From positions 235,863,688-235,927,687 of the forward strand of contig OZ005650.1 in NCBI GenBank assembly GCA_963930645.1: a stretch of DNA of 64,000 bases, given 5' to 3'. This DNA is from Salticus scenicus. Its lineage: Eukaryota > Arthropoda > Arachnida > Araneae > Salticidae. The notes under the pieces are model-generated. The model was not told where the DNA came from, made no database searches, and was given only the letters and a program-made list of their open reading frames with translations. Below, piece by piece: positions 23,566 to 35,764 of this stretch; the stretch's first letter is position 1; every line of letters begins with the position of its first letter. The position numbers were made by a program, and so were the translations under genes.

Positions 23566-23600
<35 letters not shown>
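23566..23600. repeat. TA microsatellite
   Basis: A pure TA run ends at the left terminus of the 23601-25486 element. A second TA run lies at about 23765-23800, inside it. Confidence 0.9.
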
Positions 23601-23603
<3 letters not shown>

Positions 23604-23762
23604 GGGTGGGAATCGATTAAGAGTTTTAACTGGGTTAATCGTAGTTCCTTAATCGATTAATCGGTCGATTAATCGGATTTTTAATCGGTTTCCATTTTTT
23701 TTTTTTTTTTTTTTTTTTTTGGATATATATAATTTTATTTCAATGATGAATAAAACTTTCAT

Positions 23763-23805
<43 letters not shown>

Positions 23806-25486
23806 CATAAGTTTGGTTGATTTTTTTTTTTTTTTTTCAAAAATTTCTGTCTAATCAATTATATCTGTTTCACAGCTGAAATTTAAATCAATTTTCAGAG
23901 TAATAATTGGTGACTTTAAGTGTTAATTTTATATAAATATTTTCACTTATTTAATTTTTTTTTAAATAAATTAATTTTTCAATTCATTTTGAAAGAAACA
24001 TTAAATTAATTTACACATATTTTAGTTTTATATTTGCAGGCCTTGTCCATCTCGCTTGTCACTATTTTTGAATAAATTCTCAAAATTCCATAAAATTATC
24101 GTAAAAATCTTAAATTCTTATATTTCAGTTCTTCTTTGTCACTTTGGACTATATAGAACACAGAATGCTATTTTCTGTTTCTACTTCGACAGTTACTATC
24201 ATCAATTCTGAACAGACAATAAACGCTTGAAGATATTGTGAAACTCTGTAGACATTTTCCCCATCAGACCCACATAGCAATTTTAGTTTGTAGCAAAATT
24301 GCAGAAGTCTTGCTTTGTATGTCAACAAACTTGCAGCAAGTTCAGCGTGACAAGCTTGTAAGCTCATAACAAGACTGAAGCAAGATAACGCAAACTCCGA
24401 AGTCACCGTACGCCAAATTTGCAGCAAACTTTTCGTGCAAGTGGCACTCTTACTGTATCAACTTTGCTGCAATTTCGTTGCAAACTGATAGAAAAGTTAG
24501 CTTTTTCGTATCAAGACTACTGAAAACTCATTGCAACTAGCAAGCTTGTCATATCACACCATTACAAACTCAAATTCTTGTCACGTCACACTATATGCAA
24601 ATACGCATAGAAATATGCAAACATAGCACATATTTCACAGAAGGCTTGAAAAGTCAAGACGTTAAACAGTTCAGAAGCTCCTTGGCCAATGTAACGCATC
24701 TCCCTCGATTAAACAACACGAGGAAGATAACGTTGTAGAACTGCTTCAATATCAGTTTTCAGATACTATTGTTGAATTTTAAATGCTCACATAGCAATTT
24801 TAGTTTGCAGCGAAAATGGTGTGAAAGAAAAAACAAAACAAATATTAATTAAAATGAAAGATGGATTTATGTTCCGTCTACTTTGCGGCATTTTCACAGG
24901 AAATCTGCCGCGTCAAATTTGTCATGGCAAAATAATATCAAGAAAAAACAAGCTTGCTGCAAATGTGCTTGCTGTATGGGGAGGGATAGTGGAAATCTCA
25001 ATCCCTTCTTTACTTTTCTTTTCTTTTCTTTTTTATCGTTAGCATTTCCATTTTTTGAAAGCTTCTTGTTTCTCAGAATACTATTGCCCTAGCCAACACT
25101 TTCTGTAGAAGGCTACAGACAAACGGTGTTGCTACAGCATGTACGTGAAGCAGCATTTTTTTTAGTAACTGTCCTCCCCTTTTTCTCTATCAACAAAAGT
25201 GCAACATCTTCTTTTGAGAGGTTTTATTTTTATTTATTTATTTATTTACTTTTTTTTTTTCTTTTTCATTATTTGATGGATGTTTCTTAGAATGTTTGTT
25301 AGCAAAATATGTGAAAAAGTATTTTGTAGACAGAACAGCATTTTTTCTTTAGTTCGTAGTTTGAAAACTTTAATCGGATTTTGAAAATTTTTAATCGAAT
25401 TAATCGATCCGATTAATTCGATTTAAAAAATTGATCGGAACTAAGCATTGATCGATTAACCGAACCGATTAATCGGCACAGCCCTA
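23601..25486. mobile_element. TIR-bounded non-autonomous element rich in AATCGATTA
   Basis: Left end TAGGGGTGGGAATCGATTAA and right end (inverted) TAGGGCTGTGCCGATTAATC are imperfect inverted repeats. Both sides have runs of ATTAATCG-type words for about 80-120 bases (23615-23690 and 25375-25475). This resembles short ends seen in several eukaryotic DNA transposons, but I cannot name the superfamily. AT-rich flanks hide the target duplication. The inside contains another repeat (24268-24980) and no transposase. Confidence 0.55.
24268..24980. repeat. Candidate nested TIR element with CACATAGCAATTTTAGTTTG
   Basis: CACATAGCAATTTTAGTTTG occurs in direct orientation at 24272 and 24789. The right edge has CTTGCTGTATGGGG, the approximate inverse of CCCACATAGCAA. 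TTGCAGCAA-type words are dense throughout (24310-24480 and 24950-24975). One copy probably inserted next to, or was duplicated from, the other. The 92-residue minus-strand frame over this block has no recognisable domain. Confidence 0.4.
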
Positions 25487-25640
25487 ATATACTTATTATA
25501 TGGCTTATACTTATCACATCACAGCATCACAATAAATTCAGTCTATATGGATTTGCAAAATAGTTTACAAGGGTTAATTCTAATCTCGTTGTTGAAGTCT
25601 CTAATAACTTTTATTTTAACTAGCTTAAAGACATGCATGC

Positions 25641-25983
25641 TATTCAAACCCGAATAAACTACTACGTCAGAAACACCAAAATAAAAATATTTGCGATGCA
25701 TACAGCTGTTTCGGTAGCTTTAAGCGTACCGTCTTCGGTGCAAAAAGAATTCTGAATCTGGAGAACTTCTGAAGAGAGAAGAGAGAATTTCTGAAAGAAA
25801 TCTGAGTTTGTACTGAAGAATTTCTGAAAGAAATCTGAATTTTGTACTGAAGGAGAACTTCTCCAGATTCAGAATTCTTTTTGCACTGAAGACGGTACGC
25901 TTAAGGCTACCGAAAAAGCTGTATGCATCGCAAATATTTTTCTTTTGGCGTTTCTGACGTAGCAGTTTATTCGGGTTTGAATA
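25641..25983. mobile_element. 343-bp foldback element with ~127-base arms
   Basis: The left arm (25641 to about 25768) and right arm (about 25858 to 25983) are nearly perfect inverted copies. They start TATTCAAACCCGAATAAACT and share CGATGCATACAGCTG, AGCGTACCGTCTTC and AGAATTCTGAATCTGGAGAA. The loop holds a two-fold direct repeat GAATTTCTGAAAGAAATCTG. The high arm identity implies a recent origin or conversion. The 98-residue minus-strand frame over it is a by-product of the palindrome. Confidence 0.85.
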
Positions 25984-26731
25984 TTCCAACGCCAAGTCTC
26001 CTGTCATTACATACATGCTATCCCATTCACACTTTTATAACACGCACATTCTCGATGACTAACCATCTTTAAATTATAGTATCTCGATTGTGAATTATAT
26101 AAACTTAAATTCGAATTAAAATACAGACGAAAAGATTTTGCATAAGCGCGAAAATTTGAAGTCACTTTGAAAGCATACAGAAGAAAAATTTTTATATATG
26201 CTCAACTAGCTGATCACTTTTACGGAATAATATGAGAAAAAAAAAAAAAAAAAAAAAGTCTAAACCAAGACAACGCATATTCAAAATAATTCAAATGTAT
26301 ATTTGTTTTAGTAGTTTAACTGAAAGTAAACGTGAAAATTGGAACTTTTCATGTAGTATTTTATTAGTATTAAAGTTTAACCTAAAGGTATAAAAAAAAA
26401 AAAAGAAAAAAAAGAGGCTTCAATGAACGAATGTAACTGTCGAATGAAATACAAATAAAGTGACGAATTATATACAAATAGAGAAGTAAAGTATAACATT
26501 TAAAAAAAGTAATAAAATCTAATATAATGTCAGCTAAAAGTAAACGAATATATTCAAACTATTAAGTTTGAAATTCACATTCAATGAAGTATTTTATTAA
26601 TTCGTGGCTAAACTGCTCTCAACAGATTGGTTAGTATTTAGGACTGTTCTCAGTAGTACAAAATTAAATTTTTCTCTTTGCAAAAAATCTAATGCGATCA
26701 CTCCTCTAGATAATGTTAGTAAATTAAATAG
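25984..26731. other. AT-rich stretch without recognisable features
   Basis: Contains poly-A at 26238-26258 and an A-rich stretch at 26392-26412. No gene or element was recognised. Confidence 0.5.
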
Positions 26732-27794
26732 TGTTACGAATTTGTAAATAACAGCAATTATTTCTATGCAATTTCACTCAAGGAAACTTAGACAGGTTAT
26801 AAAATGTGAATTTTCTGCATTTTTGGCTTGTTTTGGAGTTAAATAGCTGATTTTCCTTTAAAAACCCGTTAAAAAGGTTCATCGGGGCAGGTAAGGGCTA
26901 TGGCGCCAAATTTAGCGGCTTTATCGCTCCTTGGCGAAAAAATTCTTATTATCGATATACCGAATATCTAAGCTGTAACTCGATTATTACAGAAGTTATT
27001 GGAAAACTCTCACATAGTACGAAATGTATATAAGAGAACTGCATCGCAGCCGGGAAGAATCAGTTCAACGCCAAACGGCATACGGTGATGAACTCCCTGA
27101 ATGAGTGCCTTGCTATTGTTTTATTATCTCCTACTGCTGTGTATTAATGCTATGATACAGTTTATGCTGCGATTTTGATGCTGTCAGCTGTTATTTAAGC
27201 CATGTTTTGTGGTAAAACTAAAATTGATACTTGGTTTACAAAACTGTAACCTTCTTAACTCGATCAGGTTATCGTGGGTCATTGAAGACCGGAGCCACTT
27301 TTCTTTTGTCTCATCCCTCAGAACCCACATATAGAAGAAATACCTATCCATCGTCTCCATGATTTTTTTCGTAAAAATACCATTTTTAAATTTTATTATG
27401 CAATTTGAATTTTTCAAATACCTCAATTTGTTCAAAAGTTGTGAATTTTTTAGTACATGTATATATTTTATGAAGATGGGTGTATTTCTGATTAAAAATA
27501 GAATATTTGTTTAAATTTTATTTGCAGTATTCATTGTTTTCCCTTAAAGTGTATTTCCCTTATTCAAGAGTGTTCAAGAATTTTTTCAGATTTTTTTTTT
27601 TTTTTTTTTTTTAAATCTCATTAAAAATTGCATGTTCTAGGATTGCTCGGGTCTTCAGCGACCCATGATAAACTGACAGGGTGCCGAAAAAAGTGATAAC
27701 CTGATCAAGTTAAATATTCTGTAAATAAACTTTTCAGCCTCTGCAAGATTCGACTTTTATTCATAGACAATTCACGTATCCCGAGAACGTAACA
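26732..27794 (+). repeat. Solo LTR, copy 2, interrupted by a TTAA MITE
   Basis: It begins TGTTACGAATTTGTAAATAA and ends AACGTAACA, matching the TG...CA rule for LTRs. GGCGCCAAATTTAGCGGC, a TATA-like ATGTATATAAGAG, CAGCTGTTATTTAAGCC and TGATACTTGGTTTACAAAAC correspond in order to 14832-15463. The signal TGTAAATAAAC lies beyond the MITE (27255-27713). Flanks ATAG and ATAT would be a 4-base target duplication with one change. No internal retrotransposon sequence adjoins. Confidence 0.7.
27255..27713. mobile_element. 459-bp TTAA-flanked MITE (piggyBac-like)
   Basis: TTAACTCGATCAGGTTATC at the left and GATAACCTGATCAAGTTAA at the right form inverted ends directly on TTAA (27255-27258 and 27710-27713). 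A second subterminal inverted pair, GTGGGTCATTGAAGACC and GGGTCTTCAGCGACCCA, lies inside it. TTAA targeting and subterminal repeats are piggyBac traits. It interrupts an LTR, and the other LTR copy shows the uninterrupted sequence (about 15363-15400). There is no transposase; a poly-T of about 22 is at 27590-27612. Confidence 0.8.
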
Positions 27795-29320
27795 ATATAA
27801 AGTTTTCTTTCTTTACTCAAATAGCATACGGCAAATAAACTGTTATTACTGAGGATAAATTAAATTGTCGAAATTAACCTACAATCATCATGTTAAACTT
27901 TGTTTATAATTTAATTAATGTTATTGATTACTAATATATACATAGGTGCAAAATTGTACGGTTTTTTAACACCATTATTCCTTTGCAAAAAAATTTCATT
28001 ATGCTTAATCATAGAAAATTTCTAAAATCTTATTAAAAATTTATAATACAAATTTCCGGTAGGAAAAAAAAGTACAAGTTGGCAGCTATGTATATATATA
28101 TATACATATATATATTCAAGTGAACCATTTTTAATCTATTTTCTGAAAACGGAACTTTCATTATGCAACAAGAAAGTAAAGGTCACAATAAGAGGAAAAG
28201 ATTTCCATTTCTTAAAATTCAAATAAAACAAGGTCATATACTTTATAATCCTTTTATTTACCTTGCTATAGCAATAAATTAAATGAATGTAAAGGAAAGT
28301 CGCTTTAAAATAAATTCCGATTGATATAAAAATTATTCAACTTCAGACTTATAACAGCATAAATAAAATAAAAGTGTAATACTTGGAAACATTAAAAATA
28401 TAACATAGAGATATACCTTTTCTGGCATTACATAAATAAATATTTAAAATATGACAGACAGGAGGAAGCTATTTCTCAAAAATAAAATGGAAGTAATTTT
28501 AAGATATGTTCAGACAACGTACCGTAAAATGTGCACTCCTCGGCTTACTTTCCAAGAAATGTCATACAGAAATAGGCGTTTCATTTCTTCATTCGCATTT
28601 TCTTTTCCATAAAGAAATTGTTATAAAATAATGCATTTGCGAAACGAGCAATATGTAATGCAATTTTGTTTTCAAATATGTTCAGAAGGGAGTATTTGAT
28701 AATGTAGCAAAAACAAAATTTACATTTTCGCGTTATGAAATTATATTCTTTGTAGAATATAATGATGTAGAACAACTGTGCCTGATTAGATGTGTAACTA
28801 ATGATAGTGATAATTTTTTCATCTTATGGCCATCAAAGGGTTAAGCATTTTTTCTTCACTTAACATTGCTGTTTTGCTGTCACTCTTCGTGTACAGATTA
28901 GTATTTAAATTTCATCTCAACGAACTGTGGTGGAACACTTGAATAGAACTCATTCCACGGTTAACTTTTTGAAGCACAGCGGTATTTATTTTATACCACC
29001 TACTTTACACTACCAATTGCTAAAATTCCACCCGGCATTTTTTAACAAAATATTGCTTTTAAAGCTTAGCAGAAAAAATATTTTATTTCTTTTCTGTTAA
29101 CTTTGATTGTAATTTCTGTTGTCTGTCAATATTAAATGAGCATAATTTCCTTGTGCCATAAAGGATTACATCCGATTAAAAGTTCTTCTGAAGTTAAATA
29201 TTTTTTCACTCTTTAGTAATTAATTACCCTTTTAAATTAGATAACCAAGAAAACTTCCCCTTTCTAATGCTTTAAAAAAGAAACTTAAAGGTACCTTAGA
29301 AAGAGAATTTGTAAACTATT
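27795..29320. other. AT-rich stretch without recognisable genes
   Basis: Contains a TA microsatellite near 28087-28113. Nothing else was recognised. GGCCATCAAAGGGTTAAG at 28827 looks like one TTAA-type terminus, but no partner was found. Confidence 0.45.
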
Positions 29321-29324
29321 TTAA

Positions 29325-29640
29325 CTTACCGGTGTATTTACTTTGTTGTTTACACTTACTGCATGTTTTGTGAAAAATTCACTTTTTGGAGACATGCCAT
29401 CCGGAGACATGCCATCACAATTTTTATCCTGCACAGAAGGGATGGCTCTCCCGCTTCGGTGACCCCCAGAGGTATAATTTTTTGATGGGAACATGAAGGA
29501 CATTGCAGCCACGACAGATTTTACGTGCACCAGCCACCATTAGTGTACACGACGGTCTTTGGACGGCTCGAGTACCGAACCCGCAATCTTCCAATTACGA
29601 GGCCGGCGCTCTACCGACTGGGCTACCGCGGCCCATTTAA
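29325..29640 (-). repeat. tRNA-Thr-like SINE, family 2
   Basis: On the minus strand, from about 29634 the head reads GGCCGCGGTAGCCCAGTCGG, TAGAGCGCCGGCCTCG, then TTGCGGGTTCGGTACTCGAG. Box A is TAGCCCAGTCGG and box B GGGTTCGGTACTC. The anticodon position reads CGT, suggesting descent from tRNA-Thr. The anticodon and T stems do not pair well, so it is not a working tRNA gene. A body of about 240 bases follows (GGTGCACGTAAAATCTGTCG, CACCGAAGCGGGAGAGCC, ATGGCATGTCTCC twice). It is not protein-coding, despite a 69-residue open frame. Confidence 0.75.
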
Positions 29641-29818
29641 CAAACGGAAATATCAACTTCTGATCTGATGTAATGCAATTTAGTTACAAATCCGGTTAAA
29701 AAGAATACTTATTTTAAAAAGATCTCGATTTTTTTTTTTTTTTTTTTTTTATCTAAGAAAAAATTTTATTAGATGTAAATCATTTTGTAATCACACCTTT
29801 TGATTAGTAATATTTGTT

Positions 29819-30118
29819 TTAACCCTTTGCGCTCGGCATATTTTCCATAAGACACGCCTTTTGGCTTTCCTTTAAAACGTCACACATATAGTTTCTAACT
29901 TACTACCTTTTGGCTACCGAAAAATTGTAATAATTTGTTTTATTTTACTTCATCATTAAATAAAATAAACCTTTCTGATAAAATTTTCGGGTAGCCGAAA
30001 GGTAGCCTATAGTCACACGTTTTAGAAAAATAACATTTCATTTGCAGAGGAACACCTTAAGGCGTGGCTCGATTTTTTAATGTCCCCTCAGAAGGGACAT
30101 ACGAGCGATAAGGATTAA
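29819..30118. mobile_element. 300-bp TTAA-flanked MITE (piggyBac-like), second type
   Basis: The ends TTAACCCTTTGCGCTCG and CGAGCGATAAGGATTAA are inverted and sit on TTAA at both sides. Inner inverted blocks (ACCTTTTGGCTACCGAAAA against TTTTCGGGTAGCCGAAAGGT, AAAACGTCACACATA against TAGTCACACGTTTT) make most of the unit a hairpin. Internal words such as AAGGCGTGGC also mirror ACACGCCTTTTGG. No coding capacity. Confidence 0.8.
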
Positions 30119-31270
30119 AAAAGAAATTTCCAACAAGAAAAATTGCTAACATTTAGAGTCGTTTTTAAAACCTAACCATCACTAATTTCTAATAGTATTT
30201 GCAAATACAATTAGCTGTAAACATTTACTAGAAAACTGTTATTAAAAATGTCTATTAAAAATTAGTAGTAAAATATAACTTCCGGGAAAACTGAAACACT
30301 TGTAACTGTGAATTTTTTTTGCCACTATTAGTACATTTTTGTCATGGTTCATTCTGTAAGGCCTAATCTTCAAATTTCTTAGAATAAAATATATTAAGTA
30401 ACAAAATATTTGAGCTATATTTTCTAAATTTGGGATGTAGGGGGATATTATTTATTATGATACCTTATTCACAAGGAAGAAATTTTTTAGCTTAAGAACG
30501 AAGTACATGTATAATAGTTTTCGAGAGCTCTAGATATTTGTTGTTATCGATAACTTCTTTGCTAAAAATTTGGAGAAAAATTTCAATTTTGAGAAATATT
30601 CTTCTTTTATAAGGAAACAGAAAAACTTAATTTACATTGAATAAATTATACAAAATATTTTCTACTAGACAAAGTTTGTTAAAATTACACAAGGAATACC
30701 TGTGTTTTTAAATATTAAATAAAATCTAATTATTTCACTTAAGGGTCATTCCATATAAATTCAAGGAAGTGTGTTGCTCGACTATTTTTCTTTCTTTTGA
30801 TACTTATGTCCCTTATAGGCACATATGAGAGATGTTCAAAACAACTTTTATTTTTTTCCTCTACTATTAACTTGGGATTTTATACGGGTCATCAAAAGTC
30901 GTTCTTCTAGTCAAAAATGGGATTATTAGACATTTATATTTTCGCACAAATCTCTTTGAATTAAATTTATGAGTGCCAATTTTAAATATTAGTATCAAAG
31001 TACATATGGTAAAGCTGTCACGTGCTTAGTTATACTGTTGTAACTTAATAACTAAAATAATTACAATAAGTTAAATTTCAAGGTCAAACATAAAATTTTG
31101 TCAATTTCGATAGAGAATAACTCTTCAAGGGAACCAAACCACAAAATAAAATATCACATAAATTAATCTCTGGTATCACTCTAGTAAGAAAATGTAATTG
31201 TAATTGTGTGATTTTTAACCCTTTTATGTTTACAGTTCCCTCTGAAATGTCAGAAAAGTACAAAAATGAC
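30119..31270. other. AT-rich stretch without recognisable features
   Basis: No gene, paired terminal repeats or similarity to other parts of the window was recognised. Confidence 0.5.
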
Positions 31271-31278
31271 ATTTTCAG

Positions 31279-31296
31279 ACCCCCCCCCCCCCCCCA
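31279..31296. repeat. Poly-C tract
   Basis: About 17 C residues in a row, followed shortly by a poly-A run at 31320-31336. Long C tracts are rare in such AT-rich DNA. Confidence 0.9.
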
Positions 31297-31544
31297 TAAA
31301 CCAAAAGGGGATGAAATTATAAAAAAAAAAAAAAAATTCCTAATTTACTATTCTATTAAAGTATTACACATACTGTATGTATTGTTTTGTGGTTTAGATT
31401 TGTAAAATATATATATATAGATAGATATAGTTTCTTTAAGTCGCGTAATTTGAAAAAAAGAAATCGTTTGCAAATCTTGCTAAACTTTTGAACAGTAGTG
31501 TATATATAATTTTTATTATAATGATTAATTATATATATATATGC

Positions 31545-34515
31545 GTGTGTGTGTGTGTATGAATCGGCTGAGGTTACCTGTCATTCTAACTCATAAGTTA
31601 TTTAACAGGGATTTAACAGGGAGCAGCCCCCGCTCATTGCTCTTGGAGCGATGTTGAGCGATTCAATGTCGAAACAAGGGGGACTACTCCGATGTTTATT
31701 GAAAACCAAAATAAAAAAAAATTAATACAAAGTTTCGCCTGGCTTGTAGTCCAAGACCGACAAAGGGCGAAAAAGGTTAAAATAAGATTTTATGTGCCGG
31801 AATTTCTCCCCACGCGACAATGGGCACTATGCTGGTTGAACATTAAATGTAATTGAAAAATTGGTTGATCTGGGTTGATTAAGGTCCATAGAGTTCATTT
31901 AAAGTTCATATGGAAGGCTTTGAAAATTGTAGAAGATGAATGCTGAAGATCAATTACCTGTTGCCGGGTAGCGCCCCTCGCGACAAGGGGCAACAGGTAT
32001 CGAAGATCACATACTCTAATTGCACTTAGGTGAAATACACACTTGAAAACTTGGAAGAAGCGCACACTTGAACATTTAGGAGTGAATCTCACTTGTGGAC
32101 ACAGACTTTTAGAAGATCCTAAAGTCCATCCAGAATCAGTAGGTAGTAACATATTAATTAATTTCAATCTGTTGCATTGGTGATTTCCATTAAGAAGTTA
32201 AAGATTTTGTTAAATTTATTTATTAGGTTTGATCTGGTTAAAATATCATCGAGCCAGTTTACTGGTCTAGGGGAGGGGTTTCTAATGTGGTAAGCGGAGG
32301 TTAGAACACAGTTAAAATAGTAATGCGGAGCATTTCCCTCCTCGCCGCATGGACACCGGGATGAATGTTGGCGATGGAACCTGTGGAGGTAAGCTGGGAA
32401 TGGGCCATGACCCGTAAGAAAAGCAGTTATTGGTGGGTTAAGGTGCAGTTATTACTCGTGGCTAATGGGATTAAATTGTGGGAATGTCTTCCTTTATCAG
32501 AGACATCCCATATGGTTTGCCAATTTTGAAAAAAATTCGATTTTAATTTTTGTTTAACAAATGAAGGGGGTGAAGGCAAGGTGAATTGAATTTGACTATT
32601 TTCAGTGGCATTTTTGGCTAAAGAGTCAGCCAGTTCGTTTCCGACGCCACCCCTGTAGGCAGAAACGTGTGCCTGGGATAAGTAAGATTTTAAGCTAAAT
32701 AATTTTGTTTTAATTTTAAGTATAATTGGATGCCTACTTCTGTGGCGTGCAATGACTTGCAGACCCGAGAGACTATCGCTGTAGATGTTAAAGTAGGAAT
32801 GTAGTTGGATATTTTCCTCCACCCATTCAATAGCTTTTAGAATAGCAAAAAGCTCAGCCTGAAAGACCAGTTAAAGTCTTCAAGCCTGCAAGACCATTGG
32901 TGAATTGATTATTGTTGAAATATGCACAGTAGGCTGCCGCAACACCATAATCTGTTTTGGAGCTGTCTGTGTAGATTGCCATAGTGGCGTCGGGATTGAA
33001 GCTATTAATGTTACAGTTTATTAGTTCTGGTGCAGCGTTCTTTGCTGGGTGGATTTCCCAGCTTTTAGAATAGGTTTGAATCGGAATATTTGGAAAGAGG
33101 GAGTTCGATAGTTCTGTATTACAAAGTTGAAGTATACTTGTTTTTTGAGAATTATACAAAAGTTGAAATTCTGCATGCGAAATTCCCGTGACGACGGAGA
33201 GATAGTTTTATAGACCCAAGGCATCTTCAAGATAAAGGGTCTCTGATCATAGTTAAGCTTTGTTTTGGCAACTGTCGACAGATGGCCTCCCCAGATGCCC
33301 GCACCATACGTGATGATTTTTTCGATTATGGTGTTTTACCATGTCTTGAGGAAAGAGGTAGAGATACCCCACCTCTTTCCTACCATTTTAGTTGCATTAT
33401 TATAATGTGATGAAGTTTTTAATTTTAAATCGTTGATGTGGGCAGTCCATTTGAGCTGTCTGTCGACAGTCACTCCCAGGATTTTTAGTTGGTCAACGTG
33501 TCACTGACGCCATTGATCCTGATCACAGGAGACCTTTGAAGAGCTTTGGGGATAGCTAAAGTTAAGGCTTGGGTTTTAGATGGGGATAAGGAAAGGTCTA
33601 GTTCCGTTAACAAATTGTGAAAGAGAGAGGGCCCCTTTGGCCTGGTCCTCCAGATCAATCCTTCGTTTTCCGGATAGAATGACGGTGAAGTCATCAGCGT
33701 AGGCACATGTCTCATAACCCTCAGAGTTCATTCCGATCAAGATTTTGTTGGCAATTATGTTCCAGAGGATAGGTCCTAGGCGTGAACCCTGAGGGCAGCC
33801 TTTGTTTGAGGCAAGTCCGTTGATCCATTACACCATTTTACATGAATTTTTCTGTTTGAGAGATATGAGCTGATGACTCCAGCAAGATTCCTAAGGCTGT
33901 TAAGTTGTTGAAGCGTTTGGAGAATGTGTGGTCACGCTACAATATCAAAGGTTCCCTTAATATCCAAAGAGACTAAAGTGGTACACTTATCTGCTTCGAA
34001 GTTGAGGGCGCAGGAGCTTTTAATGTGGTGCAATGCTAATTCACAGGATCTGCCCTCTCTGAACTCGTACTGATTGGGATTTAGAAGATTTGATTTTTGG
34101 ATTCTAAATTATGGTTAAGCCTAGTAAGAATAAGTTTTTCCAAGAGTTTGCCTAATTTTGGAAGAAGGCAGATCGGCCAGTACGAAGATGGTTCAGAGGG
34201 AAGCTTCCCTTGCTTCAGAAAGTATACCACTTCCCCCTTTCGTAGATCTCTGGAAAATATTCAAATTTGAGGCACAAATCGGTCCATTCATGATGTATGT
34301 GTGGAATTGTATGAAAGGTATGTCTGAGAATTTTGAAGTCAATGTGGCCTAGACCAGGAGACTTTATTTACATTAAAGCTGTGTAGAGTGGCTTTTACTT
34401 CTGTCTCCGTGAAGGGATCATCCAAAGACGAGAAAGAAGGTGCCTGTGAGTTTGGGTAGGCTGTTTGAGGAAACAGAATTTCTGTGAGGTATTCAAGGTT
34501 GTTCCATATGAAACT
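31545..34515 (-). mobile_element. 5'-truncated non-LTR retrotransposon (LINE) with RNase H
   Basis: The minus-strand order is reverse transcriptase, RNase H, a C-terminal Cys/His motif and a roughly 600-bp 3' untranslated region. The 3' end (about 31557) abuts an ACACAC run and an AT run, as in LINEs with a simple-repeat tail. The 5' end stops abruptly at about 34515 inside or just before the reverse transcriptase domain, so the endonuclease and ORF1 are missing. Such truncation is usual for target-primed insertion. It is GC-richer than its surroundings. Confidence 0.8.
32164..34515 (-). pseudogene. LINE ORF2 fragment: reverse transcriptase and RNase H, frameshifted
   Basis: It once copied LINE RNA into DNA at the insertion site. 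Reading minus-strand frames in order: about 34160-34250 gives PICLLPKLGKLLEKLILTRL (finger region). About 33955-33985 gives LVSLDIKGTFDIVA, palm motif A, followed by a TGA stop. About 33745-33795 gives QGSRLGPILWN (motif B). YADD, the catalytic motif, is at 33690-33701. RNase H begins near IYTDSSKTDYGVAAAY (about 32940-32985) and continues with YSDSLSGLQVI and GNELADSLAK. The Cys/His motif FHRQHSSRCPCGEEGN lies near 32325-32385, and a TGA stop ends the frame at 32164-32166. At least three frame changes and internal stops break it. RNase H after RT points to the I, R1 or LOA group; I cannot decide which. Confidence 0.85.
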
Positions 34516-35760
34516 AAATTTGATTTAATTTAAATCATTTTAATATTACACTCAATATCAATCAATTTAATTACAAACCAAAATAATGTATATATATATA
34601 CTTGTAGTTTACTATTTTTTTTTTTTTTTTTATAAGAGAAAAGAGTATATAAATGACCGCTTTATATAAACGAGTAAAATGAATGCAAAAATGAATGCGT
34701 AAAGTGAATATGTAAAGTAAGTGAATATAAGTATATAACATAAACATCTAATCTAAATAAGCACTGCTATACACAAACCTGTTCTTTCAACATGCTAATT
34801 GAATTTATTTATAAAGATATAAATATTAAAATAAAGTTTTATCTTTATTTATTCAGTAAAACGAGATATTAATTAGTCCTTTTGATGAGATTTCCAACTT
34901 TTTAAGTTATAGAAATTTTCAGTAAAATTGGAAAAACTAATATTTAATTCATTTCAATTTTTAATTTATTTCTAAACTATGAATTCAAAAGTATTATGAT
35001 TAATTAAATAAATACCATTTTAAATGCAAAATTAATTGAAAGCAATTGAAAACTATAAAGAGTGAATTAAAAAACAATTAATGGCTCATTTTATTTAATT
35101 AAAATGAGTTGTGTACTTTTATCATATATAACTTTGCAAAAAAATTCTCAAATGTTCCTTTCAAACAAAGTTTAAAATAACTTATCTTGAAAAATTTGGC
35201 AGTAAATGCAAATCTCTATAAAAAAACTGATTAACTTTTAATCAAACAGAATACTATTAGACTCTAAAACTTTTACATTTTAATTCAAACCGTAATTAAT
35301 AGTTATATTATTATAGGATAATATTCTTAATGGTTGGAAAGAGCAAACGTAATATCCTCATACATAAAAGTGTTTAAACTGCAAAATACTACATTTACAA
35401 AATAAATTAGATTAGCTCTTAACATTTAAATTGCTGAGATTTCACAATGAAGGTTTGTTTAAATCATGAAAGAAAATTTATATTAGTATTTATAAGCAGA
35501 TAATCAAATGAATGTATAAAATTTAATGCCTACAATGTCTACATTTCCTCATAAAACTAATTTATTTGTAAAAGTACCAAAATAACATATGAAATTAAAT
35601 TTTACACATACTTACTGAAAACCTTTGTTTATTTTTTTTTCTTTTCAATGAGATTTATACTAGATTAAAGAGAAATTTTTGATAGTGGCTGTTAAATACA
35701 TAGGTTATACATGAACTTCATATGCACAAAATGTATAATTACTGTTAAGAAATAATAAGG
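34516..35760. other. AT-rich stretch without recognisable features
   Basis: A TA run near 34589-34600 and poly-T at 34616-34631 are present. No gene or element was recognised. Confidence 0.5.
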
Positions 35761-35764
35761 ATGT

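Noticed and set aside
24149..24427. 92-residue minus-strand frame as a gene
   Set aside because: It overlaps TTGCAGCAA-rich repeat DNA with no domain, no splice context and no conserved partner.
29560..29640. A functional tRNA-Thr (CGT) gene on the minus strand
   Set aside because: The head has good A and B boxes, but the anticodon stem and T stem do not pair and a SINE body follows directly.
32158..34352. A CRISPR-type array or bacterial genes in the GC-richer block
   Set aside because: Motifs clearly match a eukaryotic non-LTR reverse transcriptase with RNase H; there is no regular repeat-spacer pattern.
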